The position numbers were made by a program, and so were the translations under genes. The notes beneath the pieces are model-generated. The model did no database searches. It was given only the letters and a program-made list of their open reading frames with translations, and was not told the origin of the DNA. A stretch of 52,278 nt of DNA from Acidobacteriota bacterium (GTDB taxonomy: Bacteria > Acidobacteriota > Terriglobia > Acidiferrales > UBA7541), in the NCBI GenBank assembly GCA_003223215.1, contig QHYH01000118.1, positions 44,673-96,950 of the forward strand. The letters run 5' to 3'. Shown here in pieces: positions 17,153-25,005 of the stretch; position 1 is the stretch's first letter, and each line of letters begins with the position of its first letter.

Positions 17153-17713
17153 ATGAAGCCGACGTACACGCCGCAAATCTATCCCTGGTTTGCCGTGCAA
17201 ACCAGGGCGCGCTACGAAAACTTCGCCGCAAAACAGCTTGGCGGCAGGGGCTACGAGGTTTTTTTGCCCTTATACCCGTGCAAACGGCGTTGGTCTGATC
17301 GCATGCACGAATTCGAAATGCCGCTTTTCCCGGGCTACCTGTTCTGCCGGTTTAATTTGCTGGATCGTCTGCCCATTCTTACGGCGCCCGGGGTTATCCA
17401 GATCGTCGGGATCGGCAAGACACCCCTTCCCGTGGACGAGGAAGAAGTGAGCGCACTCCAGGCCGCGGTCAAGGCCGGACTGCCCACGCATCCATGGCCG
17501 TTCCTCAAGGTTGGAGAAAGAGTCCGGGTCGAAGAGGGACCACTCAGGGGCCTGGAAGGGGTCCTGCTCAATTTCAAGGGGCGTTATCGACTGGTGCTGT
17601 CCGTTACGCTGCTGCAAAGGTCAGTCGCTGTGGAGGTTGAAAGTGCTTGGGTAACTCGTTTACCGCAACAACCGGTAAGAACTGCCCCGATAGGCTCCAT
17701 CATACCGACTTAG
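17153..17713 (+). CDS. NusG-family transcription antiterminator (RfaH/LoaP/UpxY-like)
   Basis: 186 residues, ATG after AAGAGG. The N-terminal NGN domain begins YPWFAVQTRARYENFAAKQL and contains GYEVFLPLYP and the characteristic LFPGYLFCRF; a KOW domain follows (VGERVRVEEGPLRGLEGVLL, about 122-142). Length and the basic CKRRWSDR segment fit specialised NusG paralogues rather than housekeeping NusG, and it is embedded in an EPS locus rather than next to ribosomal genes. Such proteins ride with RNA polymerase and suppress Rho-dependent and other termination over long polysaccharide operons. Here about 27 kb of plus-strand genes lie downstream. An ops-like sequence precedes the gene, so autoregulation is possible. 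Confidence 0.9.
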   Translation: MKPTYTPQIYPWFAVQTRARYENFAAKQLGGRGYEVFLPLYPCKRRWSDRMHEFEMPLFPGYLFCRFNLLDRLPILTAPGVIQIVGIGKTPLPVDEEEVSALQAAVKAGLPTHPWPFLKVGERVRVEEGPLRGLEGVLLNFKGRYRLVLSVTLLQRSVAVEVESAWVTRLPQQPVRTAPIGSIIPT

Positions 17714-17812
17714 CTTCACGGGCAGGGGCGCAAACGAGCTGTCTGGTCCTCTCCCAAGTCCGCACTTTTGTGATTGAGAATTGGTCGATTTGATTTTCAA
17801 GTGGCAGAAATT

Positions 17813-19780
17813 ATGTGTGGCATAGCCGGCATGGTGGGCGTTGCGCCCGGGTACCTTGCTGAAGAAGCAGAGGTTCGCGCAATGTGCCAGACCATTGTGC
17901 ACCGCGGCCCGGATGATGAAGGAATCTACGTGCACGGCCGCGCGGGGCTCGGAATGAGGCGGTTAAGCATCATTGATTTATCTACGGGGCACCAGCCCAT
18001 TCATAACGAGGATGGTAATCTTTGGGTTGTCTTCAACGGCGAAATCTATAACTTCCCTGAACTGCGCCCGGAGCTCGAAGCACGGGGGCACCGCTTTTAC
18101 ACGAATTCGGACACGGAAGTCATCGTGCACTTGTACGAGGAACACGGCATCGCGTGCGTGAAGAAACTGCGGGGAATGTTTGCGCTCGCGGTCTGGGACC
18201 AGCGAAGAGAGACGCTGCTGCTGGCGCGCGATCGCTTCGGGGAAAAGCCGCTGTACTACGCGGTGGACGGCGCGCGGCTGCTGTTCGGTTCGGAAATCAA
18301 GACCATCCTAGCCGCTGCACCTGCCCTTGCCGAAATTGCTCCGCGGGGGTTGCTGAGCTTTTTCCATTTTGGTTACGTCCCAGATCCGCATACCTCCTTC
18401 AAGAACATCAAAAAGCTGCCGCCCGGGCACCTTCTCGAATTCTCTGACGGACACGTGCGGGTTCGAAAATATTGGGATTTGCCTGCTTATGGAACTTATG
18501 AGCCTCCATCTGAACAGGAATGCCTTGAAGAGCTCGAGCATCGCATGGCCGAAGCCGTTCGTATTCGCCTGCTCAGCGACGTTCCCCTCGGAGCACTCCT
18601 GAGCGGAGGTGTCGATTCCTCCATCGTGGTGGCGCTGATGGCGCGGTTTAGTTCGCGGCCCGTCAAGACGTTTTCCATCGGCTTCCCCAGTCGAGACTTC
18701 AATGAGAGTGAACACGCGCGCGCGGTCGCCGAGAAATTCGGGACAGAGCACCACGAACTTTACGTGGAGCCGAAGATCGAGGAAACGGTACAGCATCTAA
18801 CAAGTTCTCTCGAAGAACCCTTTGGCGACTCCTCGGCGGTCCCGACGTATCACGTGTGCCGCATGGCTCGGCAACATGTCACGGTGGCGCTAGCCGGTGA
18901 TGGAGGCGATGAACTCTTTGCCGGTTACGACCGGTATTTTTCCTATCTGAGGCGCAGAAAAATTCGCTTGTTTCCGTTCGGATCAGGGCGCTGGTATCGA
19001 GAACGCGTACACCCGATCCTTCCAATGCATTGGCGGGGTCGCCGGTTTGTTTACAACCTTTCCCTGCCCTGTCGGCAACGCTATTTGGATGGAATATCCA
19101 TGTTGCCTTGTCGGCGGGAAAAGAACATCTATTCCAAAGATTTCCTGGCATGGGCAAACCGACAACCTTCGCCGTACGACTCGTTTCTGCCCTTTCTGGA
19201 ACACGGTCCCGCCACGGACCCCCTGAGCGAAGTGCAGTATCTCGACGCAAAAACCTACCTTGCGGGAGACATATTGACCAAGGTAGACCGGATGAGCATG
19301 GCGAATTCGCTCGAGGTGAGAGCGCCGTTTCTGGACCATCCCCTGGCTGAGTGGGCGGCGATGTTATCGCCGCGATGGAAGTTGCGATTCGGAGAACTGA
19401 AGTACGTTCTGAAGAAATTAGCGGAGCGACTGCGCATTCCCAAGAAGGTGCTGTACCGCCCAAAACGGGGTTTCACGATGCCTTTGTTCCATTGGTTCCG
19501 CGAGAATCCGGGACCGGCGTTACTCGATATCCTGCTGGAGCCCAGAACCTTGCGGCGAGGATACTTTGCAGAGAGCGGAGTTCGACAACTGCTAAAGGAG
19601 CACCGTCAGGGAGTTCGCGATCGCTCCTCGGAGCTCTGGCAGCTGCTGATTCTCGAACTCTGGCACCGCAATTTTCTGGAAACGAAAACCAAGCAGAAAC
19701 CGGCCGCAGCATTCCAGCCGAACGCCTTTGTCCTGGAGGCCGGTGGCGGCGGAAAAGCGTCAGAATTGGTCAGGGCGTAG
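17813..19780 (+). CDS. AsnB-like glutamine amidotransferase of XrtA type (first copy)
   Basis: 655 residues, starting at ATG 17813 so that the catalytic cysteine follows Met directly (MCGIAGMVG); a start 13 codons upstream would bury it. The glutaminase domain (1-200) contains IVHRGPDDEG, RRLSIIDLSTGHQP and NGEIYN. The synthetase domain has the PP-loop SGGVDSS (264-270), GDGGDELFAGYDRYF and VRAPFLDHPLAEW. Proteins of this pattern occur in nearly all XrtA EPS loci. Chemically they activate a carboxylate with ATP and transfer ammonia from glutamine, so amidation of a uronic acid or an acyl group is the likely role in this setting. A second paralogue lies at 27470. Confidence 0.92.
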   Translation: MCGIAGMVGVAPGYLAEEAEVRAMCQTIVHRGPDDEGIYVHGRAGLGMRRLSIIDLSTGHQPIHNEDGNLWVVFNGEIYNFPELRPELEARGHRFYTNSDTEVIVHLYEEHGIACVKKLRGMFALAVWDQRRETLLLARDRFGEKPLYYAVDGARLLFGSEIKTILAAAPALAEIAPRGLLSFFHFGYVPDPHTSFKNIKKLPPGHLLEFSDGHVRVRKYWDLPAYGTYEPPSEQECLEELEHRMAEAVRIRLLSDVPLGALLSGGVDSSIVVALMARFSSRPVKTFSIGFPSRDFNESEHARAVAEKFGTEHHELYVEPKIEETVQHLTSSLEEPFGDSSAVPTYHVCRMARQHVTVALAGDGGDELFAGYDRYFSYLRRRKIRLFPFGSGRWYRERVHPILPMHWRGRRFVYNLSLPCRQRYLDGISMLPCRREKNIYSKDFLAWANRQPSPYDSFLPFLEHGPATDPLSEVQYLDAKTYLAGDILTKVDRMSMANSLEVRAPFLDHPLAEWAAMLSPRWKLRFGELKYVLKKLAERLRIPKKVLYRPKRGFTMPLFHWFRENPGPALLDILLEPRTLRRGYFAESGVRQLLKEHRQGVRDRSSELWQLLILELWHRNFLETKTKQKPAAAFQPNAFVLEAGGGGKASELVRA

Positions 19781-19798
19781 CTCCAGACAAAAAAAACT

Positions 19799-21079
19799 GT
19801 GGAAAGGGCTGATACCGTGCCTTTTACGAATGCATTTCGAAAAATGAACGAAGAAAAAAATACGGCACTTTCGTCGAGTGAAGGCACTCGTGTGCTTCTG
19901 TTTATACAGTTGTTGGAACTGGGCGGGTCGGAAACGCAGTGCGTGGAACTCGCCCGGCGGCTGGCGGCAGAAGGATACTCGGTGACGGTGGGCTGCCTCC
20001 GGGCGGGAGGCCCGCTTCGGAAAAAGTTGCTTGAGTCCGGTGTGAGATGCGTGGTCTTTCCCGTTCCAGGAACGCTATTGCGGCCCTACGCCATTCTGCA
20101 GATGTTGAAGTTAGTCGCTTTTATCCGCAGAGAGCGTTTCAGCGTTGTTCACACCAATGACCTTTATTCCAATTTGTTCGCCATACCTGCCGCGTGGCTG
20201 GCAAGAGTACCGGTTATTGTCTCGAGCCGAAGAGACCTGGGACGCTGGTGGTGGTATACGCCTGCAAGACGGAAACTCCTGCGAAGGATTCAGCGTTTTT
20301 CGACGCGCGTTCTGGTGAACTCCGAAGCAGTGCGCCAGGAACTGATTACGCGAGACGGCTTTGCTCCCGAAAGAATCGTCGTGGTCCACAACGGGATCGA
20401 CACGGAAAGATTTGCCGCGGCGAGAGCCGACCGTGAAAAGCTGATTCCGGGAACGTCGGCAAACGACAAGCTGATCATCATGACCGCCAACATGCACACT
20501 GGCGCGAAAGGCCACGGCGATTTGATCGAAGCAGCACGAACCGTACGAGAAACATGCCCAGAAGCACGATTTCTGCTCGCAGGAGACGGCGAGATGCGAG
20601 CGTTCTTTGAAGAACAAGTCCGCACGGCTGGCTTAGCTCGGATGTTTATCTTCCTCGGGCACCGCACGGACATTCCACAGTTGCTGTCCTGCTGCGACAT
20701 CGGCGTGCTTACGTCGCGCTCCGAGGGGCTTCCAAATGCGGTCCTTGAATACCTGGCGGCCGGCCTGCCCGTTGTCGCCACCGCGGTGGGCGGCGTGCCG
20801 GAGATCATAGAAAACGAGGTTCATGGACTATTGATTCCGCCTGACAATCCTGGAGCTCTCTCGACGGCTATCCTCCGGCTGATGAAAGATGAGCAATTAC
20901 GAGAGCGCCTGGGAAAAGCGGGACGCGAACGCGTCGAGACACGCTTTAATTTTTCAAGGCTTTTGGCCAGCGTAAAGAGAATCTACGAGAAGCGGCTCTC
21001 ATCTTCCGGCCGCCGCCAGGTCATTCCTGCAAGGTCCTTCCATCGGGCGAACAGCAGCCACGGAAATCTACACTTGTAG
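19799..21079 (+). CDS. GT4-family glycosyltransferase
   Basis: 426 residues from a GTG at 19799; GTG 19817 and ATG 19844 are in-frame alternatives, and the conserved region only begins at VLLFIQLLELGGSETQ, so the start is uncertain. GT-B fold with the N-terminal glycine-rich loop (LELGGSETQCVELA), a linker, and a C-terminal domain with IVVVHNGIDTERF, ARFLLAGDGEMR and the nucleotide-sugar binding E-x7-E motif (SEGLPNAVLEYLAAGLP). It would add a sugar to the lipid-linked repeat unit on the cytoplasmic face. The last 40 residues are basic and unrelated to the fold. Confidence 0.9.
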   Translation: MERADTVPFTNAFRKMNEEKNTALSSSEGTRVLLFIQLLELGGSETQCVELARRLAAEGYSVTVGCLRAGGPLRKKLLESGVRCVVFPVPGTLLRPYAILQMLKLVAFIRRERFSVVHTNDLYSNLFAIPAAWLARVPVIVSSRRDLGRWWWYTPARRKLLRRIQRFSTRVLVNSEAVRQELITRDGFAPERIVVVHNGIDTERFAAARADREKLIPGTSANDKLIIMTANMHTGAKGHGDLIEAARTVRETCPEARFLLAGDGEMRAFFEEQVRTAGLARMFIFLGHRTDIPQLLSCCDIGVLTSRSEGLPNAVLEYLAAGLPVVATAVGGVPEIIENEVHGLLIPPDNPGALSTAILRLMKDEQLRERLGKAGRERVETRFNFSRLLASVKRIYEKRLSSSGRRQVIPARSFHRANSSHGNLHL

Positions 21080-21139
21080 CGCACGCACAAAAGGGTCTTC
21101 AAGCAAGGCAGCATCCATCGCGGGTTGGAGCAATCGAAC

Positions 21140-22522
21140 ATGGCTCGTGTAAGCGTGTTGGGGCTGGGTTACGTAGGCGCGGTAACGGGCGCCTGCCTGG
21201 CTCATAAAGGTCACGAAGTCGTCGGCGTAGACAGCAATCCCGTCAAGGTCGACATGATCGGATCAGGTCAGGCCCCGGTGCTGGAGGCGCGACTCGAGGA
21301 GCTGATCGCGGATGCCCAAAGGTCAGCCCGACTGCACGCCACAACGGATGCGCATTCCGCGGTGCACCAATCCGATATCTCTTTTATTTGCGTGGGCACG
21401 CCAAGCCTGCCCAACGGCAGCTTGGACTTACGCAGTGTAAAACGCAGTTGCCAGGACATTGGCGAAGCGCTTCGCTCCAAAGAAGGCTTTCACCTGATTG
21501 TAATTCGCAGCACAGTTTTGCCCGGGACATGCAAATCTTTGGTCATTTCGACGATCGAAGCGGCAAGCAAAAAACGCCACGGGGTCGACTTCGCGGTGTG
21601 CTCTAACCCAGAATTTACGCGCGAAGGTTGCGCGGTCGCCGACTTCCTGAATCCCGCGATTACGGTTCTAGGAGCTGATGATCCTTCTCATCTTGACGCG
21701 CTGCGTGACCTCTATCGGGACACACCGGGACCGATCTTCGAGACCTCTCTTGGTGAAGCGGAGATGGTCAAGTATGTGTGCAATGCCTTTCATGCCCTGA
21801 AGGTGACTTTCGCAAATGAAATCGGTTCACTGTGCGAGCAGTTCGATTTGGATGCGCGCAAGGTAACAGAGATTTTTGCGTCGGACAAAAAACTTAACGT
21901 CTCAAAGGCTTATCTGGACCCCGGTTTTGCTTTTGGCGGATCCTGCCTGCCGAAAGACATTCGCGCGCTCACTTATCGTGCAAAACAGCTTGACCTGGAC
22001 CTGCCGTTATTGCGCGCGATCCTTCCGAGCAACCAAGCGCACCTTGACCGTGCGGTGGAAGCCGTCCTGGCAACAAAGCGCAAGAAAATCGCAGTACTTG
22101 GTTTGAGCTTCAAGCCTGGCACCGATGACCTTCGCGAAAGTCCCTCGGTCGAGCTAATCAAAAGACTGCTTGGCGAAGGTTGTGAAGTTCAAGTGTGGGA
22201 CAAGGACGTTTCCATGGGCCGCCTCACAGGATCCAACCGGCAATTTATTCAGGATGAGATCCCCCACATCGGCGCTCGTCTCTCCCCCCAGCTCGAGAGC
22301 GTAGTCGCACAAGCAGAGGTCATCGTGGTCGGAACGGACGCACTCGACGATAAAAGGCTCGAGGCGGCCATCCGGCCAGATCAGCTGATCATCGATCTGC
22401 GTCGTTCACGCCACCGTTCGAATTTCCCCGGAATATCGACAATCCTCCAATCAAGCAACGTTGGCGGCACGCCAATAAGGCCCTTCGGGGAAGCCGCGAA
22501 TGTCCCCTTTATCGCAGAGTGA
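21140..22522 (+). CDS. GDP-mannose/UDP-glucose 6-dehydrogenase, closest to AlgD
   Basis: 460 residues from ATG 21140, giving MARVSVLGLGYVGAV; a TTG five codons upstream is less likely. The NAD-binding motif GLGYVG, the VIRSTVLPGT and SNPEFTREG segments, TFANEIGSL and the catalytic loop FGGSCLPKD are present, with nucleophile C269, next to C268 of Pseudomonas AlgD as I remember it. The stretches SFICVGTPS, HALKVTFANEIG, DLRESPSVEL and the order of all motifs follow AlgD more closely than UDP-glucose dehydrogenases. The enzyme oxidises the sugar nucleotide twice, giving GDP-mannuronate (or UDP-glucuronate), so the polymer should contain uronic acid. The GTG of the next gene overlaps its TGA. 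Confidence 0.88.
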   Translation: MARVSVLGLGYVGAVTGACLAHKGHEVVGVDSNPVKVDMIGSGQAPVLEARLEELIADAQRSARLHATTDAHSAVHQSDISFICVGTPSLPNGSLDLRSVKRSCQDIGEALRSKEGFHLIVIRSTVLPGTCKSLVISTIEAASKKRHGVDFAVCSNPEFTREGCAVADFLNPAITVLGADDPSHLDALRDLYRDTPGPIFETSLGEAEMVKYVCNAFHALKVTFANEIGSLCEQFDLDARKVTEIFASDKKLNVSKAYLDPGFAFGGSCLPKDIRALTYRAKQLDLDLPLLRAILPSNQAHLDRAVEAVLATKRKKIAVLGLSFKPGTDDLRESPSVELIKRLLGEGCEVQVWDKDVSMGRLTGSNRQFIQDEIPHIGARLSPQLESVVAQAEVIVVGTDALDDKRLEAAIRPDQLIIDLRRSRHRSNFPGISTILQSSNVGGTPIRPFGEAANVPFIAE

Positions 22523-23841
22523 ATTCATGCGTCTCGCTTGAAATCAACAAAATGGCAGCTTCACTAACCCGTTCGCATTCCAAAGCTACGGCCGAAATTC
22601 CGAGTTTTTTGGCCTTGGCCGACTCTCCGTCTTGGCAGACGGCACGGACGGAAAATCAGATTTTACGCGCCGTGCCATACGATCGATGGGAGCAACTTGA
22701 GGCCGAGATCCCGGCCTGGGAAGCTATTCTCGACCATAATCCGTCCTTATCTATCTTCTCGACACCGGAATGGCTGGGTTCTTGGTGGAAAGCGTTTGGC
22801 TCAAATAAACGGACCAGCATCCTGACTTTTGCAGGCGCGGACAACTCGATGATGGGCTTGCTTCCTGCCTATCTCGAAGAATTCCAGAGTCCGTTTTTCA
22901 CAAGATTGACGGGTTTGCGCTTGGTCGGCGATGGCACAGGCGATTCCGACAATCTTGACCTAATCGTTCGACCAGGTTTCGAGAAGGCCTGCGCACAAGG
23001 CCTGGTGTCTTGGCTCAAGCATCATAAGCACTGGGACGTTTGCTTTCTGAATACCATGCCTCGAAACTCTCGGGCGGCCGCAGCCCTGGTGCGCGAGCTC
23101 GACAGAGTTCATTGGCCTTACGTCTTAGAAAGTTTTCCGAATTCGGCAATCGAGCTACCGGATTCATGGCTGCTTTATGTAGAAAGCCTTTCGCCCAGTT
23201 TCCGGCCTTTGCTGACGCGCTACCCTCGCAGGCTGGCGCAGCGCTACCAAGTCCGAATTCGTCGCTGCGAGAACCCGGATGAGCTTTCAAGGAAGCTAAA
23301 AATTCTTTTCTCTCTCCACAAGAAACGGTGGAATTTGGTCAACCAGCCGGGGAGTTTTGGCTGCCGCGAGCGGAGAGAGTTTTACTTTGCGATGGGGCCA
23401 TCCTTCCTCAGCAAGGGATGGCTGGAATTCTGGCTCATGGAACTGAATGGTGTGCCTGCGGCTGCGCAATACTGTTTTCGATATCGCAACACTGTTTCTA
23501 TTTTGCAGGAAGGATTCGATCCGAAATTTGCCGTCGATAAGCCGGGCTACGCCCTGCGTGCGGCAATGCTAAAGCACTTCATTGAGACCGGAGTAAGACG
23601 TTACGACTTTCTTGGCGGGCTCGCGGCGCACAAGCACAACTGGGGGGCCAAGCCCGGCGCTTACCTGAATTTGCGGTTCGCGCGGCCGGGGAGCGCGGGA
23701 AGCCTCTATCTTTCCTGTACAAATTCCATGGCCAAGAGCAAGGAATGGCTTCGCGTTCATCTGCCCGCATCAGCCTGGAACGTGCTGCATCGGATAAAGA
23801 TCAATTTCAGCAAACGGCAAGCCGCTTCTCCTTCGGTCTAG
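22519..23841 (+). CDS. FemAB/BcsL-like GNAT acyltransferase of the EPS locus
   Basis: 440 residues from a GTG overlapping the previous stop; ATG 22552 is an alternative. The first 50 residues look disordered. Features of the Acetyltransf_6 (CelD/BcsL) group are visible: IFSTPEWLGSWWKAFG near residue 80, the LRLVGDGTGDSDNLDL region, a second GNAT half with KILFSLHKKRWN, GVPAAAQYCFRYRNT and the C-terminal YDFLGGLAAHKHNWGA. Such proteins are standard in XrtA and cellulose loci and are thought to acylate sugars of the growing polymer; FemAB relatives transfer aminoacyl groups. Donor and acceptor are not readable from sequence. Confidence 0.82.
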   Translation: MNSCVSLEINKMAASLTRSHSKATAEIPSFLALADSPSWQTARTENQILRAVPYDRWEQLEAEIPAWEAILDHNPSLSIFSTPEWLGSWWKAFGSNKRTSILTFAGADNSMMGLLPAYLEEFQSPFFTRLTGLRLVGDGTGDSDNLDLIVRPGFEKACAQGLVSWLKHHKHWDVCFLNTMPRNSRAAAALVRELDRVHWPYVLESFPNSAIELPDSWLLYVESLSPSFRPLLTRYPRRLAQRYQVRIRRCENPDELSRKLKILFSLHKKRWNLVNQPGSFGCRERREFYFAMGPSFLSKGWLEFWLMELNGVPAAAQYCFRYRNTVSILQEGFDPKFAVDKPGYALRAAMLKHFIETGVRRYDFLGGLAAHKHNWGAKPGAYLNLRFARPGSAGSLYLSCTNSMAKSKEWLRVHLPASAWNVLHRIKINFSKRQAASPSV

Positions 23842-23889
23842 GTGCGTGAAGCAATGCAAAGAGTTTAAGCCGGAACCAAGCGCCCAACA

Positions 23890-25005
23890 ATGAGAATCCT
23901 TCAAATTGGGAATTACCCGCCACCCGCCTGCGGCTGGGCCATGCAGACGAAGCTTTTGGTGGAAGAACTTCGCCGGCGTGGGCATGTTTGTCAGGTCTTG
24001 AATATCAATGAGAGTCGCAAAAAGAAATCCAGCGAGTATGTCGACGTACAAAATGGCTTCGATTACGTTTACAAGCTGGTTCGGTTTGCCGGAAAAGGTT
24101 ACCAGTTTCAGGTACATGTCAATGGGCAGTCCAAAACGGGCTACGTCCTGGCTCTGTTGGCGGCCTTGGTTGGCAGGTCGAGCGGCCGCGCGGTAGCGCT
24201 GAGCTGGCAAGGTGGCCTCGAGCAAAAGTATTTTCCGAGATCGCAGGGCCACTTCCTGCGTGAGTTCTACAGACTACTTTTTCGGCTGTGCGGAAAGATC
24301 GCTTGCAACGACCTGCGAATTAAACAGGCGATTGAAGGTTATGGCATGGAACCCGACCGCGTTGCCGCGATTCCGGCGTTTTCAAAGCAAAACCTGGATT
24401 TTCGGCGCGTACCGCTGGATCCGGAGATTGCGGCCTTTCTCGGTTCCCACCGTCCGGTTTTCTTTTGCTACGTCTCGTTTCGCCCTGAATACCGGCTCGC
24501 GATGCTTCGTGTAGCGATGAAGAAATTTCGTCAACGGTACGAGCAAGCAGGCTACATTTGGCTGGGATTTCCTTCCAAAGAATTACCTGCGGCCCGGCAA
24601 TTTGTGGCGTCATGGCCACCGAGCGAACGAGCAAGCCTGCTGTTGCTGGGAAATTTGAGCCACGACACATTTATGACGCTGCTCGAAACATGTTCTGCAT
24701 GCATACGAACACCCGCGTGCGATGGCGTTGCCGCCTCGGTCCTGGAATCGTTGTCGCTTGGTGTCCCGGTCGTTGCCAGCGAAAATCGCTATCGGCCGCC
24801 CGGGGTGACGACCTACCGCGAAAACGATGCCGACGACCTGTGTAAGAAACTTGCGTTTGTTACCGGGCATTACGCGCAAGTGAAGGAACAAACACAACTC
24901 GCGTGTGGCGCGGAAGACAATATCACGCGGACTGCGGATTGGTTGTTGGAAGAGTCTCCGCAGCGCGCAAAGGAACCAGCGCGGGACTTTGCCAGTGCCG
25001 ACTAA
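23890..25005 (+). CDS. GT4-like glycosyltransferase
   Basis: 371 residues, ATG start. The N-terminus MRILQIGNYPPPACGWAMQ and the first domain (VEELRRRGHVCQVLNI) are typical of GT-B enzymes. The C-terminal domain carries LLLGNLSHDTFMTLLETC and ACDGVAASVLESLSLGVPVVAS, matching the donor-binding region; the first glutamate of the usual E-x7-E is replaced by aspartate (CDGVAASVLE). It probably adds one sugar to the repeat unit. The following lyase gene begins 11 bp inside its 3' end. Confidence 0.85.
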   Translation: MRILQIGNYPPPACGWAMQTKLLVEELRRRGHVCQVLNINESRKKKSSEYVDVQNGFDYVYKLVRFAGKGYQFQVHVNGQSKTGYVLALLAALVGRSSGRAVALSWQGGLEQKYFPRSQGHFLREFYRLLFRLCGKIACNDLRIKQAIEGYGMEPDRVAAIPAFSKQNLDFRRVPLDPEIAAFLGSHRPVFFCYVSFRPEYRLAMLRVAMKKFRQRYEQAGYIWLGFPSKELPAARQFVASWPPSERASLLLLGNLSHDTFMTLLETCSACIRTPACDGVAASVLESLSLGVPVVASENRYRPPGVTTYRENDADDLCKKLAFVTGHYAQVKEQTQLACGAEDNITRTADWLLEESPQRAKEPARDFASAD

